A stretch of 64,000 bases of DNA. Source: Janthinobacterium lividum PAMC 25724. GTDB lineage: Bacteria > Pseudomonadota > Gammaproteobacteria > Burkholderiales > Burkholderiaceae_D. The position numbers and the translations under genes are program-made. Positions 44,442-54,093 of the stretch are shown one piece after another (position 1 is the first letter of the stretch; every line of letters begins with the position of its first letter). Under the pieces are notes generated by a model. The model was not told the origin of the DNA, made no database searches, and worked only from the letters and a program-made list of their open reading frames with translations. The stretch spans positions 62,001-126,000 of the forward strand of contig AHHB01000014.1 in the NCBI GenBank assembly GCA_000242815.2, written 5' to 3'.

Positions 44442-45560
44442 ATGCAATTTCAGCCTTGGGATAACCCGATGGGTACCGATGGTTTCGAGTTCGTCGAGTA
44501 TGCAGCACCAGACCCAAAAGCATTGGGCAAGCTGTTCGAGAACATGGGCTTCACGGCCATCGCGCGCCATCGCCACAAGGATGTGACCCTGTACCGTCAG
44601 GGCGACATCAATTTCATCATCAATGCCGAACAAGATTCGTTCGCGCAGCGTTTTGCTCGCCATCACGGCCCGTCCGTGTGCGCCATCGCCATCCGCGTCG
44701 ACGACGCCGCCTTTGTGTACCGGCGCGCGCTGGAACTGGGGGCCTGGGGCTTCGACAATAAAACCGGACCGATGGAATTGAATATCCCCGCCATCAAGGG
44801 CGTGGGCGATTCGCTGCTGTACTTCGTCGACCGCTGGCGCGGCAAGGGTGCGGACAAGGAAGGCGCGGCTGCACCGGGCGGCATCGGCGACATCAGCATC
44901 TATGACGTCGACTTCGTCGCCATCCCAGGTGCCGTCGCCAATCCTGTCGGCCACGGCCTGACGTATATCGATCACCTGACGCACAATGTGCACCGTGGCC
45001 GCATGAAGGAATGGGCCAGCTTCTATGAAAGCCTGTTCAACTTCCGCGAAGTGCGCTATTTCGACATCGAAGGCAAGCTGACGGGCCTCAAATCCAAGGC
45101 CATGACTTCGCCCTGCGGCAAGATCCGCATTCCGATCAACGAATCGTCGGACGACAAGTCGCAGATCGCCGAATATCTGGACCAGTACCACGGCGAAGGT
45201 ATCCAGCACATTGCCCTGGGAACGGACGATATCTACGCGTCCGTGCAAGGCCTGCGCGATACGGATATCGTTTTCCAGGACACGATTGAAACTTACTATG
45301 AGCTGGTTAACCGCCGCCTGCCGAACCACGGCGAGCAACTGGAAGAACTGCGCCGCCTGCGTATCTTGATCGACGGCCACAGCACGGAAACGGAACGCGA
45401 ACTGCTGCTGCAGATTTTCACGCAGACGGTGATCGGCCCGATCTTTTTTGAGATTATCCAGCGCAAGGGCGACCAGGGCTTCGGCGAAGGCAATTTCCGC
45501 GCGCTGTTCGAGTCGATCGAGCTGGACCAGATCAAGCGCGGCGTGCTGACGGCTGCATAA
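44442..45560 (+). CDS. hppD: 4-hydroxyphenylpyruvate dioxygenase
   Basis: A 372-residue Fe(II) dioxygenase turning 4-hydroxyphenylpyruvate into homogentisate in tyrosine catabolism. The metal ligands lie in YIDHLTHNV, GIQHIALGTDDI and FFEIIQRKG, in the right order. The C-terminal FGEGNFRALFESIELDQIKRG is the family signature. The start follows GGAGGAGAC. It is divergent from an Lrp-type gene and followed by the palindromic repeat and the indolepyruvate oxidoreductase gene. Confidence 0.97.
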   Translation: MQFQPWDNPMGTDGFEFVEYAAPDPKALGKLFENMGFTAIARHRHKDVTLYRQGDINFIINAEQDSFAQRFARHHGPSVCAIAIRVDDAAFVYRRALELGAWGFDNKTGPMELNIPAIKGVGDSLLYFVDRWRGKGADKEGAAAPGGIGDISIYDVDFVAIPGAVANPVGHGLTYIDHLTHNVHRGRMKEWASFYESLFNFREVRYFDIEGKLTGLKSKAMTSPCGKIRIPINESSDDKSQIAEYLDQYHGEGIQHIALGTDDIYASVQGLRDTDIVFQDTIETYYELVNRRLPNHGEQLEELRRLRILIDGHSTETERELLLQIFTQTVIGPIFFEIIQRKGDQGFGEGNFRALFESIELDQIKRGVLTAA

Positions 45561-45562
45561 AC

Positions 45563-45599
45563 GTGCCGGGGTCAGACCCGTCGGGTCTGACCCCGGCAC
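45563..45599. repeat. Intergenic palindromic repeat, copy 2
   Basis: A 17-bp perfect stem GTGCCGGGGTCAGACCC with loop GTC and its full complement. It has the same left-arm start (GTGCCGGGGTC) as the copy at 6089. It begins two bases after the hppD stop, where it may protect the mRNA end, though no T-run follows. Confidence 0.8.
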
Positions 45600-45794
45600 T
45601 GCGCTGATCTGACCAAAAGTAACAAAAAATGTATCCCCACGGTAGTGCAGCGCAGCAAAGAATTGCGCGCATTCCTGTGGTAGTCTATAAAAAACAAGTC
45701 ATTTTTCCGCACCGGGACGCTCACAAAGCGCCACCGGTACGTGTGAGTTCAACCGACTTTGCACGCGTAGCACAGAGAATAATGGAGACAAGTA

Positions 45795-48700
45795 ATGAAT
45801 GCACCAATCAAGGGCTCGAGTCTTGAGCCGGGCGCGCACGCGTCCGAGATTTCCCTGAACGACAAATACACCCTGCAGCGTGGCCGCGCCTTCATGACGG
45901 GGACGCAAGCGCTGATTCGCCTGCCCATGCTGCAGCGTGAGCGCGACCTGAAGGCGGGCCTCAATACGGCCGGCTATATCACCGGTTACCGCGGCTCGCC
46001 CGTGACGTCCGTCGACATGACGGCGGTCAAGGCCAAGAAATACCTCGATGAACACCATGTCAAATTCCACCCGGGCCTGAACGAAGACTTGGCCGCTACG
46101 GCCGTCTGGGGCACGCAGCAAACGAATCTGTTCGAAGACGCGAAGTATGACGGCGTGTTCGGCATGTGGTACGGCAAGGGCCCTGGCGTCGACCGCTGCG
46201 GCGATGTGTTCAAGCACGCCAATAACGCCGGTTCTGCCAAGCATGGCGGCGTGCTGGTGCTGGCCGGCGACGACCATGCAGCCAAATCCTCGTCCACGGC
46301 GCACCAGTCCGACCATATCCTGAACGCCTGCGGCATCCCCGTGCTGTACCCGTCGTCGGTGCAGGAATACATCGATTATGGCTTGCACGCCTGGGCCATG
46401 AGCCGCTACACGGGCCTGTGGGTATCGATGAAATGCGTGACCGACATCATCGAGTCGGGCGCCGCCGTCGATTTTGACCCGGATCGCGTGCAGATCACCT
46501 TGCCGCTTGACTTCGAGATGCCGGCCGGTGGCCTGAACATCCGCTGGCCCGACACGGTGCTGGAACAAGAAGTGCGCATGAATAGCTATAAATGGTATGC
46601 GGCGCTGGCGTATGCGCGTGCCAACAAGCTCAATAAAATCATCTGGGACAGCCCAAAGGCGCGCATCGGCATCATCACGGCCGGTAAATCCTACCTCGAT
46701 ACGCGCCAGGCGCTGGCCGACCTGGGCATCGATGAGCAGACGGCGTCCGACATCGGCATCCGCCTGTACAAGATCGGCATGACCTGGCCGCTGGAAGCGG
46801 ACGGCGTGCATGAATTTGCCAAGGGTCTCGATGAAATCCTCGTGGTGGAAGAAAAGCGCCAAATCCTCGAGTACGCGCTCAAGGAAGAGTTGTACAACCT
46901 GAAAGATGGCGAGCGTCCGCGCGTGGTCGGCAAGTTCGATGACACGGGCGAATGGAGCAACCAGAAGGGCACGGGACACGGCGACTGGCTGCTGCCGGCC
47001 ACGTATGAGCTGAACCCGGCCATGATCGCGCGTGCGATTGCCAGCCGCATTTCGCGCTACTACGCCGGTCATCCGGTGGAGCAGCGCGTGAAGGAGCGCA
47101 TCGCCTACCTGGAAGCCAAAGAGAATGTGCTGAAAGCCATCAGCGTGAAACCCGATCCGCAAAAAGACCGCACGCCGTTCTTCTGTTCCGGCTGTCCGCA
47201 CAACAGCTCGACCAAGGTGCCGGAAGGTTCGCGCGCGCTGGCCGGCATCGGCTGCCACTACATGGTGCTGTGGATGGACCGCGAGACGTCGACGTTTACC
47301 CATATGGGTGCCGAAGGCGTCACGTGGGTTGGGCAGGCGCCGTTCACGAATGAAAAGCACGTGTTTACCAACCTCGGTGACGGCACGTATTTCCACTCGG
47401 GCATCCTGGCCATCCGCGCCGCCGTCTCGGCCAAGGTGAATATCACCTACAAGATTCTGTTCAACGATGCGGTGGCCATGACGGGCGGCCAGGAATTCGA
47501 CGGTCCGCTGTCGCCGGCCATCATTTCGCGCCAGATCGCCGCCGAAGGCGTCGGTCCCATCATCGTCGTCACAGACGAACCGGAAAAATACCCGAAAGAT
47601 TACGCCTGGGCGGAAGGCGTCACCGTGCGCCACCGTTCGGAACTGATGGACGTGCAGCGCGAACTGCGCGACTTGCCCGGCGTATCAGCCATGATCTACG
47701 ACCAGACCTGCGCCTCGGAAAAACGCCGCCGCCGCAAACGCAATGAATACCCGGACCCAGCCAAGCGCGCCGTCATCAACGACGCCGTCTGCGAAGGTTG
47801 CGGCGACTGCTCCGTGCAATCGAACTGCCTGTCGGTGGAGCCGCTGGAAACGGAACTGGGGCGCAAGCGCCAGATCAACCAGTCGTCCTGCAACAAGGAT
47901 TTCTCTTGCACGACGGGCTTTTGCCCAAGTTTCGTGACGGTGGAAGGCGGCGGCTTGAAAAAGCCGAAAAAAGCGGCCAGCGCCGACAAGGACGCACCGG
48001 CAGTGCCAGCCTTGCCGACACCAAGCATTCCCTCGACGGCGCAACCGTTTGGCATCTTGGTGACCGGCATCGGCGGCACGGGCGTGGTCACCGTTGGCCA
48101 GATCCTGGCCATGGCGGCGCATGTGGAAGGCAAGGGCTGTTCCGTGCTCGACATGAGCGGCCTGGCGCAAAAGGGCGGCCCCGTGATGTCGCACGTGCGC
48201 CTGGCGGACCGCCAGGAAGACATCCACTCGACGCGCGTTGGCACCGGTGCGGCCGATCTGGTGATCGGTTGCGACTTGATCGTCACGGCCAGCCGCGACG
48301 CCTTGTCGCGCATGGGGGAGGGACGCAGCTGGGCCATGATCAATTCGACCAGTTCGTCGACGGCCGCCTTCGTGAAAAACCCGGACTGGCAATTCCCCGG
48401 CGCTTCCGCGCGCATGGAAATTGAAAAGGCCTGCGGCAGCGACCACGTCGACTTCATCGACGCGGGCCAGATCGCCACGGCGCTGATGGGCGACTCGATC
48501 GCGACGAATATGTTCATGCTCGGTTATGCCTGGCAAAAGGGCAAAGTGCCGCTCACCGAAGCGTCGATCATGAAGGCGATCGACTTGAACAATGTCTCGG
48601 TGGCGTTCAACAAGGCCGCCTTCAACTGGGGCCGCGCCGGCGCCCATGATACGGCCAGCCTGGTGCGCATGACGACACCGGCGAAAGTGGTGGAATTCAA

Positions 48701-49391
48701 GCGCATCGACACGCTTGACGACATCATCGAAAAACGTGTGGTCCTGCTGACGGCCTATCAGGACCGCGCATATGCGCAGCAGTACCTGGACTTCGTCGCT
48801 CAGGTACGCGCCGCCGAAAGTGCCCTGAATGGCCCGCAGCTGCGCCTGACGGAAGCCGTGGCCCGTTATTTCTACAAGCTGATGGCCTACAAGGACGAGT
48901 ACGAAGTGGCGCGTCTGTACTCGGACGGCGCCTTCCAGGCGAAGATCGCCGCCATGTTCGAAGGCGACATCAAGCTCAAGTTTCACCTGGCGCCACCGAT
49001 CATGGCGAAAACGGATAGCCAGGGCCATTTGGTCAAGAAGGAATTTGGCCCGTGGATGATGAAGGCCTTCGGCGTGCTAGCCAAGTTCAAGGGCTTGCGC
49101 GGCACGGCCTTCGACGTGTTCGGCCATACGGCCGAGCGCAAGATGGAGCGCGCGCTGATTCTTGAGTACCGCACGACGGTCGCTGCTTTGCTGCCGAAAC
49201 TGACGACGGCCAAGCTGGCGCAAGCGGTGGCAATTGCCAGCATCCCGGAAGACATCCGCGGCTATGGCCATGTGAAGGAGCGTCATTTGAAGGCGGCGAA
49301 AGAGAAGGAAGCGAGTTTGCTGCTGGCCTTCAATGCGCCAACGCCGCTGCCGCCAGTCGTCACAGCGCCTGTGGCGGCCAGCGTAGCGTGA
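45795..49391 (+). CDS. Indolepyruvate ferredoxin oxidoreductase, fused alpha/gamma form
   Basis: A 1198-residue thiamine-diphosphate enzyme decarboxylating aryl-pyruvates to aryl-acetyl-CoA with ferredoxin as acceptor. N-terminal pyrimidine-binding domain: TGTQALIRLPMLQ, AGYITGYRGSP. TPP-binding part: GCPHNSSTKVPEGS and GDGTYFHSG. An iron-sulfur region CEGCGDCSVQSNC (about residue 665) and SSCNKDFSCTTGFCP follow. The C-terminal gamma domain begins GIGGTGVVTVGQILA. The single giant polypeptide is the form seen in many beta- and alphaproteobacteria. Near hppD and the Lrp gene, it likely serves phenylalanine, tyrosine and tryptophan breakdown. Confidence 0.93.
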   Translation: MNAPIKGSSLEPGAHASEISLNDKYTLQRGRAFMTGTQALIRLPMLQRERDLKAGLNTAGYITGYRGSPVTSVDMTAVKAKKYLDEHHVKFHPGLNEDLAATAVWGTQQTNLFEDAKYDGVFGMWYGKGPGVDRCGDVFKHANNAGSAKHGGVLVLAGDDHAAKSSSTAHQSDHILNACGIPVLYPSSVQEYIDYGLHAWAMSRYTGLWVSMKCVTDIIESGAAVDFDPDRVQITLPLDFEMPAGGLNIRWPDTVLEQEVRMNSYKWYAALAYARANKLNKIIWDSPKARIGIITAGKSYLDTRQALADLGIDEQTASDIGIRLYKIGMTWPLEADGVHEFAKGLDEILVVEEKRQILEYALKEELYNLKDGERPRVVGKFDDTGEWSNQKGTGHGDWLLPATYELNPAMIARAIASRISRYYAGHPVEQRVKERIAYLEAKENVLKAISVKPDPQKDRTPFFCSGCPHNSSTKVPEGSRALAGIGCHYMVLWMDRETSTFTHMGAEGVTWVGQAPFTNEKHVFTNLGDGTYFHSGILAIRAAVSAKVNITYKILFNDAVAMTGGQEFDGPLSPAIISRQIAAEGVGPIIVVTDEPEKYPKDYAWAEGVTVRHRSELMDVQRELRDLPGVSAMIYDQTCASEKRRRRKRNEYPDPAKRAVINDAVCEGCGDCSVQSNCLSVEPLETELGRKRQINQSSCNKDFSCTTGFCPSFVTVEGGGLKKPKKAASADKDAPAVPALPTPSIPSTAQPFGILVTGIGGTGVVTVGQILAMAAHVEGKGCSVLDMSGLAQKGGPVMSHVRLADRQEDIHSTRVGTGAADLVIGCDLIVTASRDALSRMGEGRSWAMINSTSSSTAAFVKNPDWQFPGASARMEIEKACGSDHVDFIDAGQIATALMGDSIATNMFMLGYAWQKGKVPLTEASIMKAIDLNNVSVAFNKAAFNWGRAGAHDTASLVRMTTPAKVVEFKRIDTLDDIIEKRVVLLTAYQDRAYAQQYLDFVAQVRAAESALNGPQLRLTEAVARYFYKLMAYKDEYEVARLYSDGAFQAKIAAMFEGDIKLKFHLAPPIMAKTDSQGHLVKKEFGPWMMKAFGVLAKFKGLRGTAFDVFGHTAERKMERALILEYRTTVAALLPKLTTAKLAQAVAIASIPEDIRGYGHVKERHLKAAKEKEASLLLAFNAPTPLPPVVTAPVAASVA

Positions 49392-49423
49392 TGGCGTGAT
49401 GGTGAGCGAGTGATGCTGTACTA

Positions 49424-49448
49424 ATGGCGCCTGCGGGCGCCATTTTTT
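49424..49448 (+). terminator. Rho-independent terminator of the oxidoreductase gene
   Basis: An 8-bp stem ATGGCGCC / GGCGCCAT with loop TGCG and a six-T run, 33 bases past the stop. Confidence 0.88.
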
Positions 49449-49521
49449 GTATCAAAGAAAACAAGGTCTGTTTGTAAAACGCATTATAATTTTTAGATAA
49501 TTTCTTTTTGGAAAGTTTATC

Positions 49522-51048
49522 ATGCGTTCCCTGCGTTTTTCCGCCCTGGCTGTGCCCTTTGCTTATCCTCTTTCTCTGTCGCTGGCATTGCTGTTGAGTG
49601 CCTGCGGCGGTGGTGGCGCCAGCAGCAACGATAGTGTGGCCGTCGTCCCTCCCGTGACGCCGACCGGGCCGGCGGCGCTGGTCCCTTCGTTCACGGTCGC
49701 GTACCGCTGCGAGGCGCCGCGCAGCGGCAGCAGCATCGATATGCAGGGTACCTTGCTCGATGAAAAGACGTGGGTGCGCAGCTGGATCGACGAAAGCTAT
49801 CTGTGGTACCGCGAAGTGCCGAGCACGTACCAGCCGCAAAGCTTCGCCACGCCCATCGCGTATTTTGACGTACTGAAAACCACGGCCACGACGGCGTCCG
49901 GCAAGCCCAAGGACCAGTTCCATTTCAGCTTGCCGACGGCCGAGTGGGAGGCGGCGCAGAATGGCGTTGAACTGGGCTACGGCATGCTGCTGGCCGTGAC
50001 GCGCAAAGCGCCACCACGCCAGGCGGTGGTCTCGATCGTCGAACCGGGTTCGCCGGCGGCCTTGATGGGTTTGCAGCGGGGCGACTTGCTGCAAACCATC
50101 GATGGCGTCGATTTCATCTACGCCGCCGATACTGCCAGCATGAATATCATTAACGCGGGACTGTTCCCCAAGGCGCAAGGCACGCACACGCTGGGCTTGA
50201 GCCGCAACGGGACGCCCATTTCCGTGAGCCTGACGGCGGTGGAAGTGAGCACCAGCGCGGTGCAGAACGAGCGCATCATCGACACGCCTACGGGCAAGGT
50301 TGGCTATCTGACCTTCAATACCCACAATAATGTCGCCGAGCGCCAACTAGTCGAGACCATGCGCCGCTTCCAGGCGGCCGGCATCAGTGACCTGGTGCTC
50401 GATGTGCGCTACAACGGCGGCGGCTATCTGGATATCGCCAGCGAGCTCGCTTACATGATTGCAGGTCCGCAAGCGACCACCGGCAAGACCTTCGAGCAGT
50501 TGCTCTTCAATGACAAGACCAAGCCGCAAGCGCCCGTGCCATTCCATACGCAAAGCCTGGGCTTCCCGGCCCCGAATCGCCTCGCCCAGGGCACGCCCTT
50601 GCCCTCCCTGGGCTTGAAGCGCGTGACCTTGCTCACTACCAGCAATACCTGTTCCGCCAGTGAAGCCATCATCAACGGCTTGCGCGGCGTCGACGTGCAA
50701 GTGAATCTGATCGGCGGCACGACGTGCGGCAAGCCCTATGGCTTTTATCCTGCGGCCAATTGCGGCACCACCTATTTCGCCGTACAGTTCCAGGGCGTCA
50801 ACGCCAAGGGCTTTGGCGACTTTGCCGATGGCATCGCGCCGACCTGCGACGTGACGGACGATTACCAGCACCAGCTGGGCGACCCTGCCGAAGGCATGCT
50901 GGCGGCAGCGCTGCGCTACCGCAGCAGCGGTAGTTGCGTCCCGGCCACGGGCGCCACCAGGCTATCGAGTGCCATCGAGAGTCCGTTTGACACGGCGACA
51001 CGCCTGCTGCGCCCGGCCTACAAGGAAATTGCCATCCTGCGCCGTTAA
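49522..51048 (+). CDS. S41-family peptidase lipoprotein
   Basis: A 508-residue exported peptidase. The signal peptide ends in a lipobox LLLSACGGGG, so the mature Cys is near residue 30 and the protein is membrane-anchored. An N-terminal helical segment and a PDZ-like domain (about 175-250, VSIVEPGSPAALMGLQRGD) precede the S41 core. The core has the Ser in TSNTCSASEAIINGL and the Lys in GTTCGKPYGF. Cysteines flanking the active site may form disulfides. It is unrelated in detail to the CtpA-type gene at 4.6 kb. It is followed 164 bases on by a TonB receptor, suggesting a shared envelope role. Confidence 0.9.
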   Translation: MRSLRFSALAVPFAYPLSLSLALLLSACGGGGASSNDSVAVVPPVTPTGPAALVPSFTVAYRCEAPRSGSSIDMQGTLLDEKTWVRSWIDESYLWYREVPSTYQPQSFATPIAYFDVLKTTATTASGKPKDQFHFSLPTAEWEAAQNGVELGYGMLLAVTRKAPPRQAVVSIVEPGSPAALMGLQRGDLLQTIDGVDFIYAADTASMNIINAGLFPKAQGTHTLGLSRNGTPISVSLTAVEVSTSAVQNERIIDTPTGKVGYLTFNTHNNVAERQLVETMRRFQAAGISDLVLDVRYNGGGYLDIASELAYMIAGPQATTGKTFEQLLFNDKTKPQAPVPFHTQSLGFPAPNRLAQGTPLPSLGLKRVTLLTTSNTCSASEAIINGLRGVDVQVNLIGGTTCGKPYGFYPAANCGTTYFAVQFQGVNAKGFGDFADGIAPTCDVTDDYQHQLGDPAEGMLAAALRYRSSGSCVPATGATRLSSAIESPFDTATRLLRPAYKEIAILRR

Positions 51049-51211
51049 AGCGCAGGCTTTTGCCAGGTCCTGAGGGAGGGGCTTGGCGTTTTCCTGCTCA
51101 TTGATTGTTTTATATAACAATTTTGATATTTGGAAAGTTGAATCCATTCGTTCTGTAATTGCTGGCATCTTGATATCTTTCGCTTACTCCCTAACCTTGA
51201 GAAGCGCAAAG

Positions 51212-53935
51212 ATGGCTAAACCATTCAAGTTACCACCGCTCAGCGTAGCCGTACTGGCCATCCTGGGCGGCACCGCATGGCAGGCGCACGCGCAAACGCA
51301 AGTGCCCGCAGCGTATCAGCAGGCAGCGGTGACCCCGCCAGCCGTCGTCGTCACCGGTTCGCGCATTCCCCGCGCCAGTCTGGAAGGCCCGTCTTCGGTC
51401 ACCATCCTGACCGGCGATGAAATCACCAAGCAAGGTTACAAGAACGTCTTCGACGCCCTGACCAACCAGGTGCAGAACAGCGGCTTTACGCAGGGCGAAG
51501 ATTTCGGCAATACCTTCACGCCGTCGGCCAATACCATCAGCCTGCGCGGCCTGGGGCCGAACCACACCTTGATACTGCTCAATGGCCGCCGCCTGGCCGA
51601 CTTCCCCATCGCCTATGAAGGCACGGTCAACTTCACCAACCTGGCGAATATTCCGTCCAGCATTGTCGATCGCATCGAGATCCTCAACGGCGGCGCTTCG
51701 GCCATCTATGGCTCGGACGCGATCGCCGGCGTGGTCAACGTCATCCTGAAAAAGCAGACCGAAGGTTTTGATATCAACGTCAAGGCGGGCGGCACCACGC
51801 GCGGCGGCGCCGGCAACCAGCGCGTGCAGCTGACGGGCGGCGCTAATTTCGACAAGCTGCATACCCTGTTCAGCGTGGAGCTGAGCCAGCGTGATCCGCT
51901 GTCGAGCCTGCAGCGCGACTTCATGGCCACCCGCTCGGGGACGCCGACCAATATCGCGTCGCGTCGCGTGGTGCAAGCGGGCACCTCCGGCACTTATGTG
52001 GACTTGGGCGACACCTGCAAGCAGTTCGGCGACCTGTTCGGCGCCAGCGTCGTCAAGTACCAGGCGAAGAACGGCAGCTATTGCGCCAGCCCGAAAGTAG
52101 GCCCCACCTACTGGACCACGCAAACCAAGAACCGCAGCCAGAACGTGTTCGGCAGCGCCAACTACGCGCTGTCGCCGGAAACGACTCTGTTCGCCGACCT
52201 CTTGATCGGCAAGAACTCGACCGAGAACAACACGCGCGGCCCGACGTGGACCTCGTCGTCGACGGGCAGCAGCTATTTCCGTAACCAGAGTAGCAATCGC
52301 TACGAAGCGTGGACGCGCTATATGTCGCCTGAAGAAATGGGCGGCGTGGAGCGTTACAACCGCCAGTGGGACGACCTGGCCACCGCCATCTCGCTGGGCG
52401 CCAAGGGCCGCATTCCCGGCACGTCATCGTGGCAGTATGAAGCCAATTACAACGCCTCGGTGTACAAGAGCGAAAGCCACACGCCACGCGCGCTGGCCAA
52501 TATCGACAGCTTCTTCCTGGGGCCGAAACTGGGTACCGACGCTGCCGGCGTGCCGATCTACGCACCGGACCCGGCCCGCTTGTCGCGCCGCCTGACGGCG
52601 GCCGAATTCGACAGCATCACGGGCAATGCCAATAGCGATGACAAGGCCTGGACGAATACCCTGAGCCTGGCCACCAATGGCGACCTGTTCCAGTTGCCCG
52701 CTGGCGTGGCAAAGATCGCCAGCATTGCCGAAGTGGGCAAGCAGGGCTTCAGCAATGTGCCCGATGCGCGCCTGAACGACGGTTACTTCAACGTCGCCAC
52801 CAGGTCCGACATTACGGCTGGCACGCGTACCCGCTATGCGCTGGGCGCGGAAGTGAACCTGCCGTTGCATGAAAAGCTGATCGCTACCCTGGCTGGCCGT
52901 TATGACCGCTACAGCTTTGCCGGCCGCCATGAGGGCAAGTTCACCTACAACGGCGGCCTGGAACTGCGTCCCGCGCCTGAGCTGCTGTTACGCGCCAACT
53001 ACGCCACCAGCTTCCGCGCGCCGGACATGAACTATATCTACAAGGCGCGCGGCACCGGTTACTATTCAAGCACCACCGATTACTACCGCTGCGGCGCCGC
53101 AGGTCAGAGCATCGACAAGTGCGAATTTGCGAACAAGTCGCCGGGCGCAGACTATGTGCAGAACGGCAGCCGCGATCTGCAATCGGAAAAAGGCAAGTCC
53201 TTCGGCGTGGGCGCCGTCTGGTCGCCAAGTTCCAATTTCGACGTCTCCATCGATTACTGGAACATCTTGATCGACGACCTGGTGACGAATCTGAGCGCGG
53301 ACAAGATACTGCGCGACGAAGCGGACTGCCGCCTGGGCAAGCTCGATGTCGCTTCGCCTACCTGCGTCGATACCCTGGGCCGCGTCGCGCGTTTCGCGGC
53401 CACTGCCCTGAACCGCGCCGGCGAGATCAGGACCATCACCGTCAATCCGATCAATGCGGCCAAGCAGAGCAGTAGTGGCATCGACATCAGCGTGAAGTAT
53501 TTGCTGCGTACGGCGAACTATGGGCGCTTCGCCTTCAAGGCCAATTACGCCAAGGTACTGAGCAATAAATCGCAGCAATTTGTCGGCGACGAAGAGATTG
53601 ACGAGCTCAAATCGCTCAACAACTCGGATTGGCGTGACAAGCTCAATCTGAGCGTCAACTGGGGCGCAGGGGATTGGTCGAATACCTTGCTGGTCAGCCG
53701 CTACAGCAAGATCCCTAACGCCGCCGGCAAGGCCTACCTGACGCCGACGGCGCTGGCCAACATCAGCAGCGTGTATCGCATCAACGACCGCGCCACCGTT
53801 TCGCTGATCGTCAACAATGTGTTCGACAAAATCAAGCGCGACGATAGCGGCGGCTGGCCGTACTATCCGGTGGGCAGCTACAGCCCGCAGGGCCGCCAGG
53901 GATGGGTCGAATTTAACTATCACTTCGGCTCGTGA
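51212..53935 (+). CDS. TonB-dependent outer-membrane receptor
   Basis: A 907-residue receptor. The signal peptide (residues 1-28) ends AHAQ. A plug domain (about 45-170) has VVVTGSRIPRASLEGPSSV, SLRGLGPNHTLILLNGRRLADFPI and IEILNGGASAIYGSDAIAGVVNVI. A 22-strand barrel follows, ending WVEFNYHFGS. This plug style is typical of receptors for peptides or carbohydrates rather than classical siderophores, but the ligand is not readable. ATG 51212 is chosen because the signal peptide begins there; the in-frame upstream reading is AT-rich and unlike coding sequence. No sigma/anti-sigma partners are nearby. Confidence 0.93.
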   Translation: MAKPFKLPPLSVAVLAILGGTAWQAHAQTQVPAAYQQAAVTPPAVVVTGSRIPRASLEGPSSVTILTGDEITKQGYKNVFDALTNQVQNSGFTQGEDFGNTFTPSANTISLRGLGPNHTLILLNGRRLADFPIAYEGTVNFTNLANIPSSIVDRIEILNGGASAIYGSDAIAGVVNVILKKQTEGFDINVKAGGTTRGGAGNQRVQLTGGANFDKLHTLFSVELSQRDPLSSLQRDFMATRSGTPTNIASRRVVQAGTSGTYVDLGDTCKQFGDLFGASVVKYQAKNGSYCASPKVGPTYWTTQTKNRSQNVFGSANYALSPETTLFADLLIGKNSTENNTRGPTWTSSSTGSSYFRNQSSNRYEAWTRYMSPEEMGGVERYNRQWDDLATAISLGAKGRIPGTSSWQYEANYNASVYKSESHTPRALANIDSFFLGPKLGTDAAGVPIYAPDPARLSRRLTAAEFDSITGNANSDDKAWTNTLSLATNGDLFQLPAGVAKIASIAEVGKQGFSNVPDARLNDGYFNVATRSDITAGTRTRYALGAEVNLPLHEKLIATLAGRYDRYSFAGRHEGKFTYNGGLELRPAPELLLRANYATSFRAPDMNYIYKARGTGYYSSTTDYYRCGAAGQSIDKCEFANKSPGADYVQNGSRDLQSEKGKSFGVGAVWSPSSNFDVSIDYWNILIDDLVTNLSADKILRDEADCRLGKLDVASPTCVDTLGRVARFAATALNRAGEIRTITVNPINAAKQSSSGIDISVKYLLRTANYGRFAFKANYAKVLSNKSQQFVGDEEIDELKSLNNSDWRDKLNLSVNWGAGDWSNTLLVSRYSKIPNAAGKAYLTPTALANISSVYRINDRATVSLIVNNVFDKIKRDDSGGWPYYPVGSYSPQGRQGWVEFNYHFGS

Positions 53936-53987
53936 CATCACGCCACGGTTTCTGGCATAACATCGGCCAAAGGCCAGCATAAAAAAT

Positions 53988-54020
53988 AAACCGGAACAGC
54001 GCATGCTGTTCCGGTTTTTT
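53988..54020. terminator. Strong hairpin terminator after the TonB receptor
   Basis: A 12-bp stem AACCGGAACAGC / GCTGTTCCGGTT, loop GCAT, then T-run on the plus strand and an A-rich run on the other side. It could stop transcription from both directions. Confidence 0.85.
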
Positions 54021-54093
54021 CATTTCCAGCTCGGTTATTGCGTGACCACGCCTCTATAATTGCCCGCTTGTCCCTCTTGATGGAGCTAGCCCG

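Noticed and set aside
45699-47633. 644-codon open frame antisense to the indolepyruvate oxidoreductase
   Set aside because: Shadow frame; the sense gene is complete with full motifs.
51083-51211. Longer N-terminus for the TonB receptor
   Set aside because: The in-frame extension is AT-rich and would bury the signal peptide; ATG 51212 gives a normal export signal.
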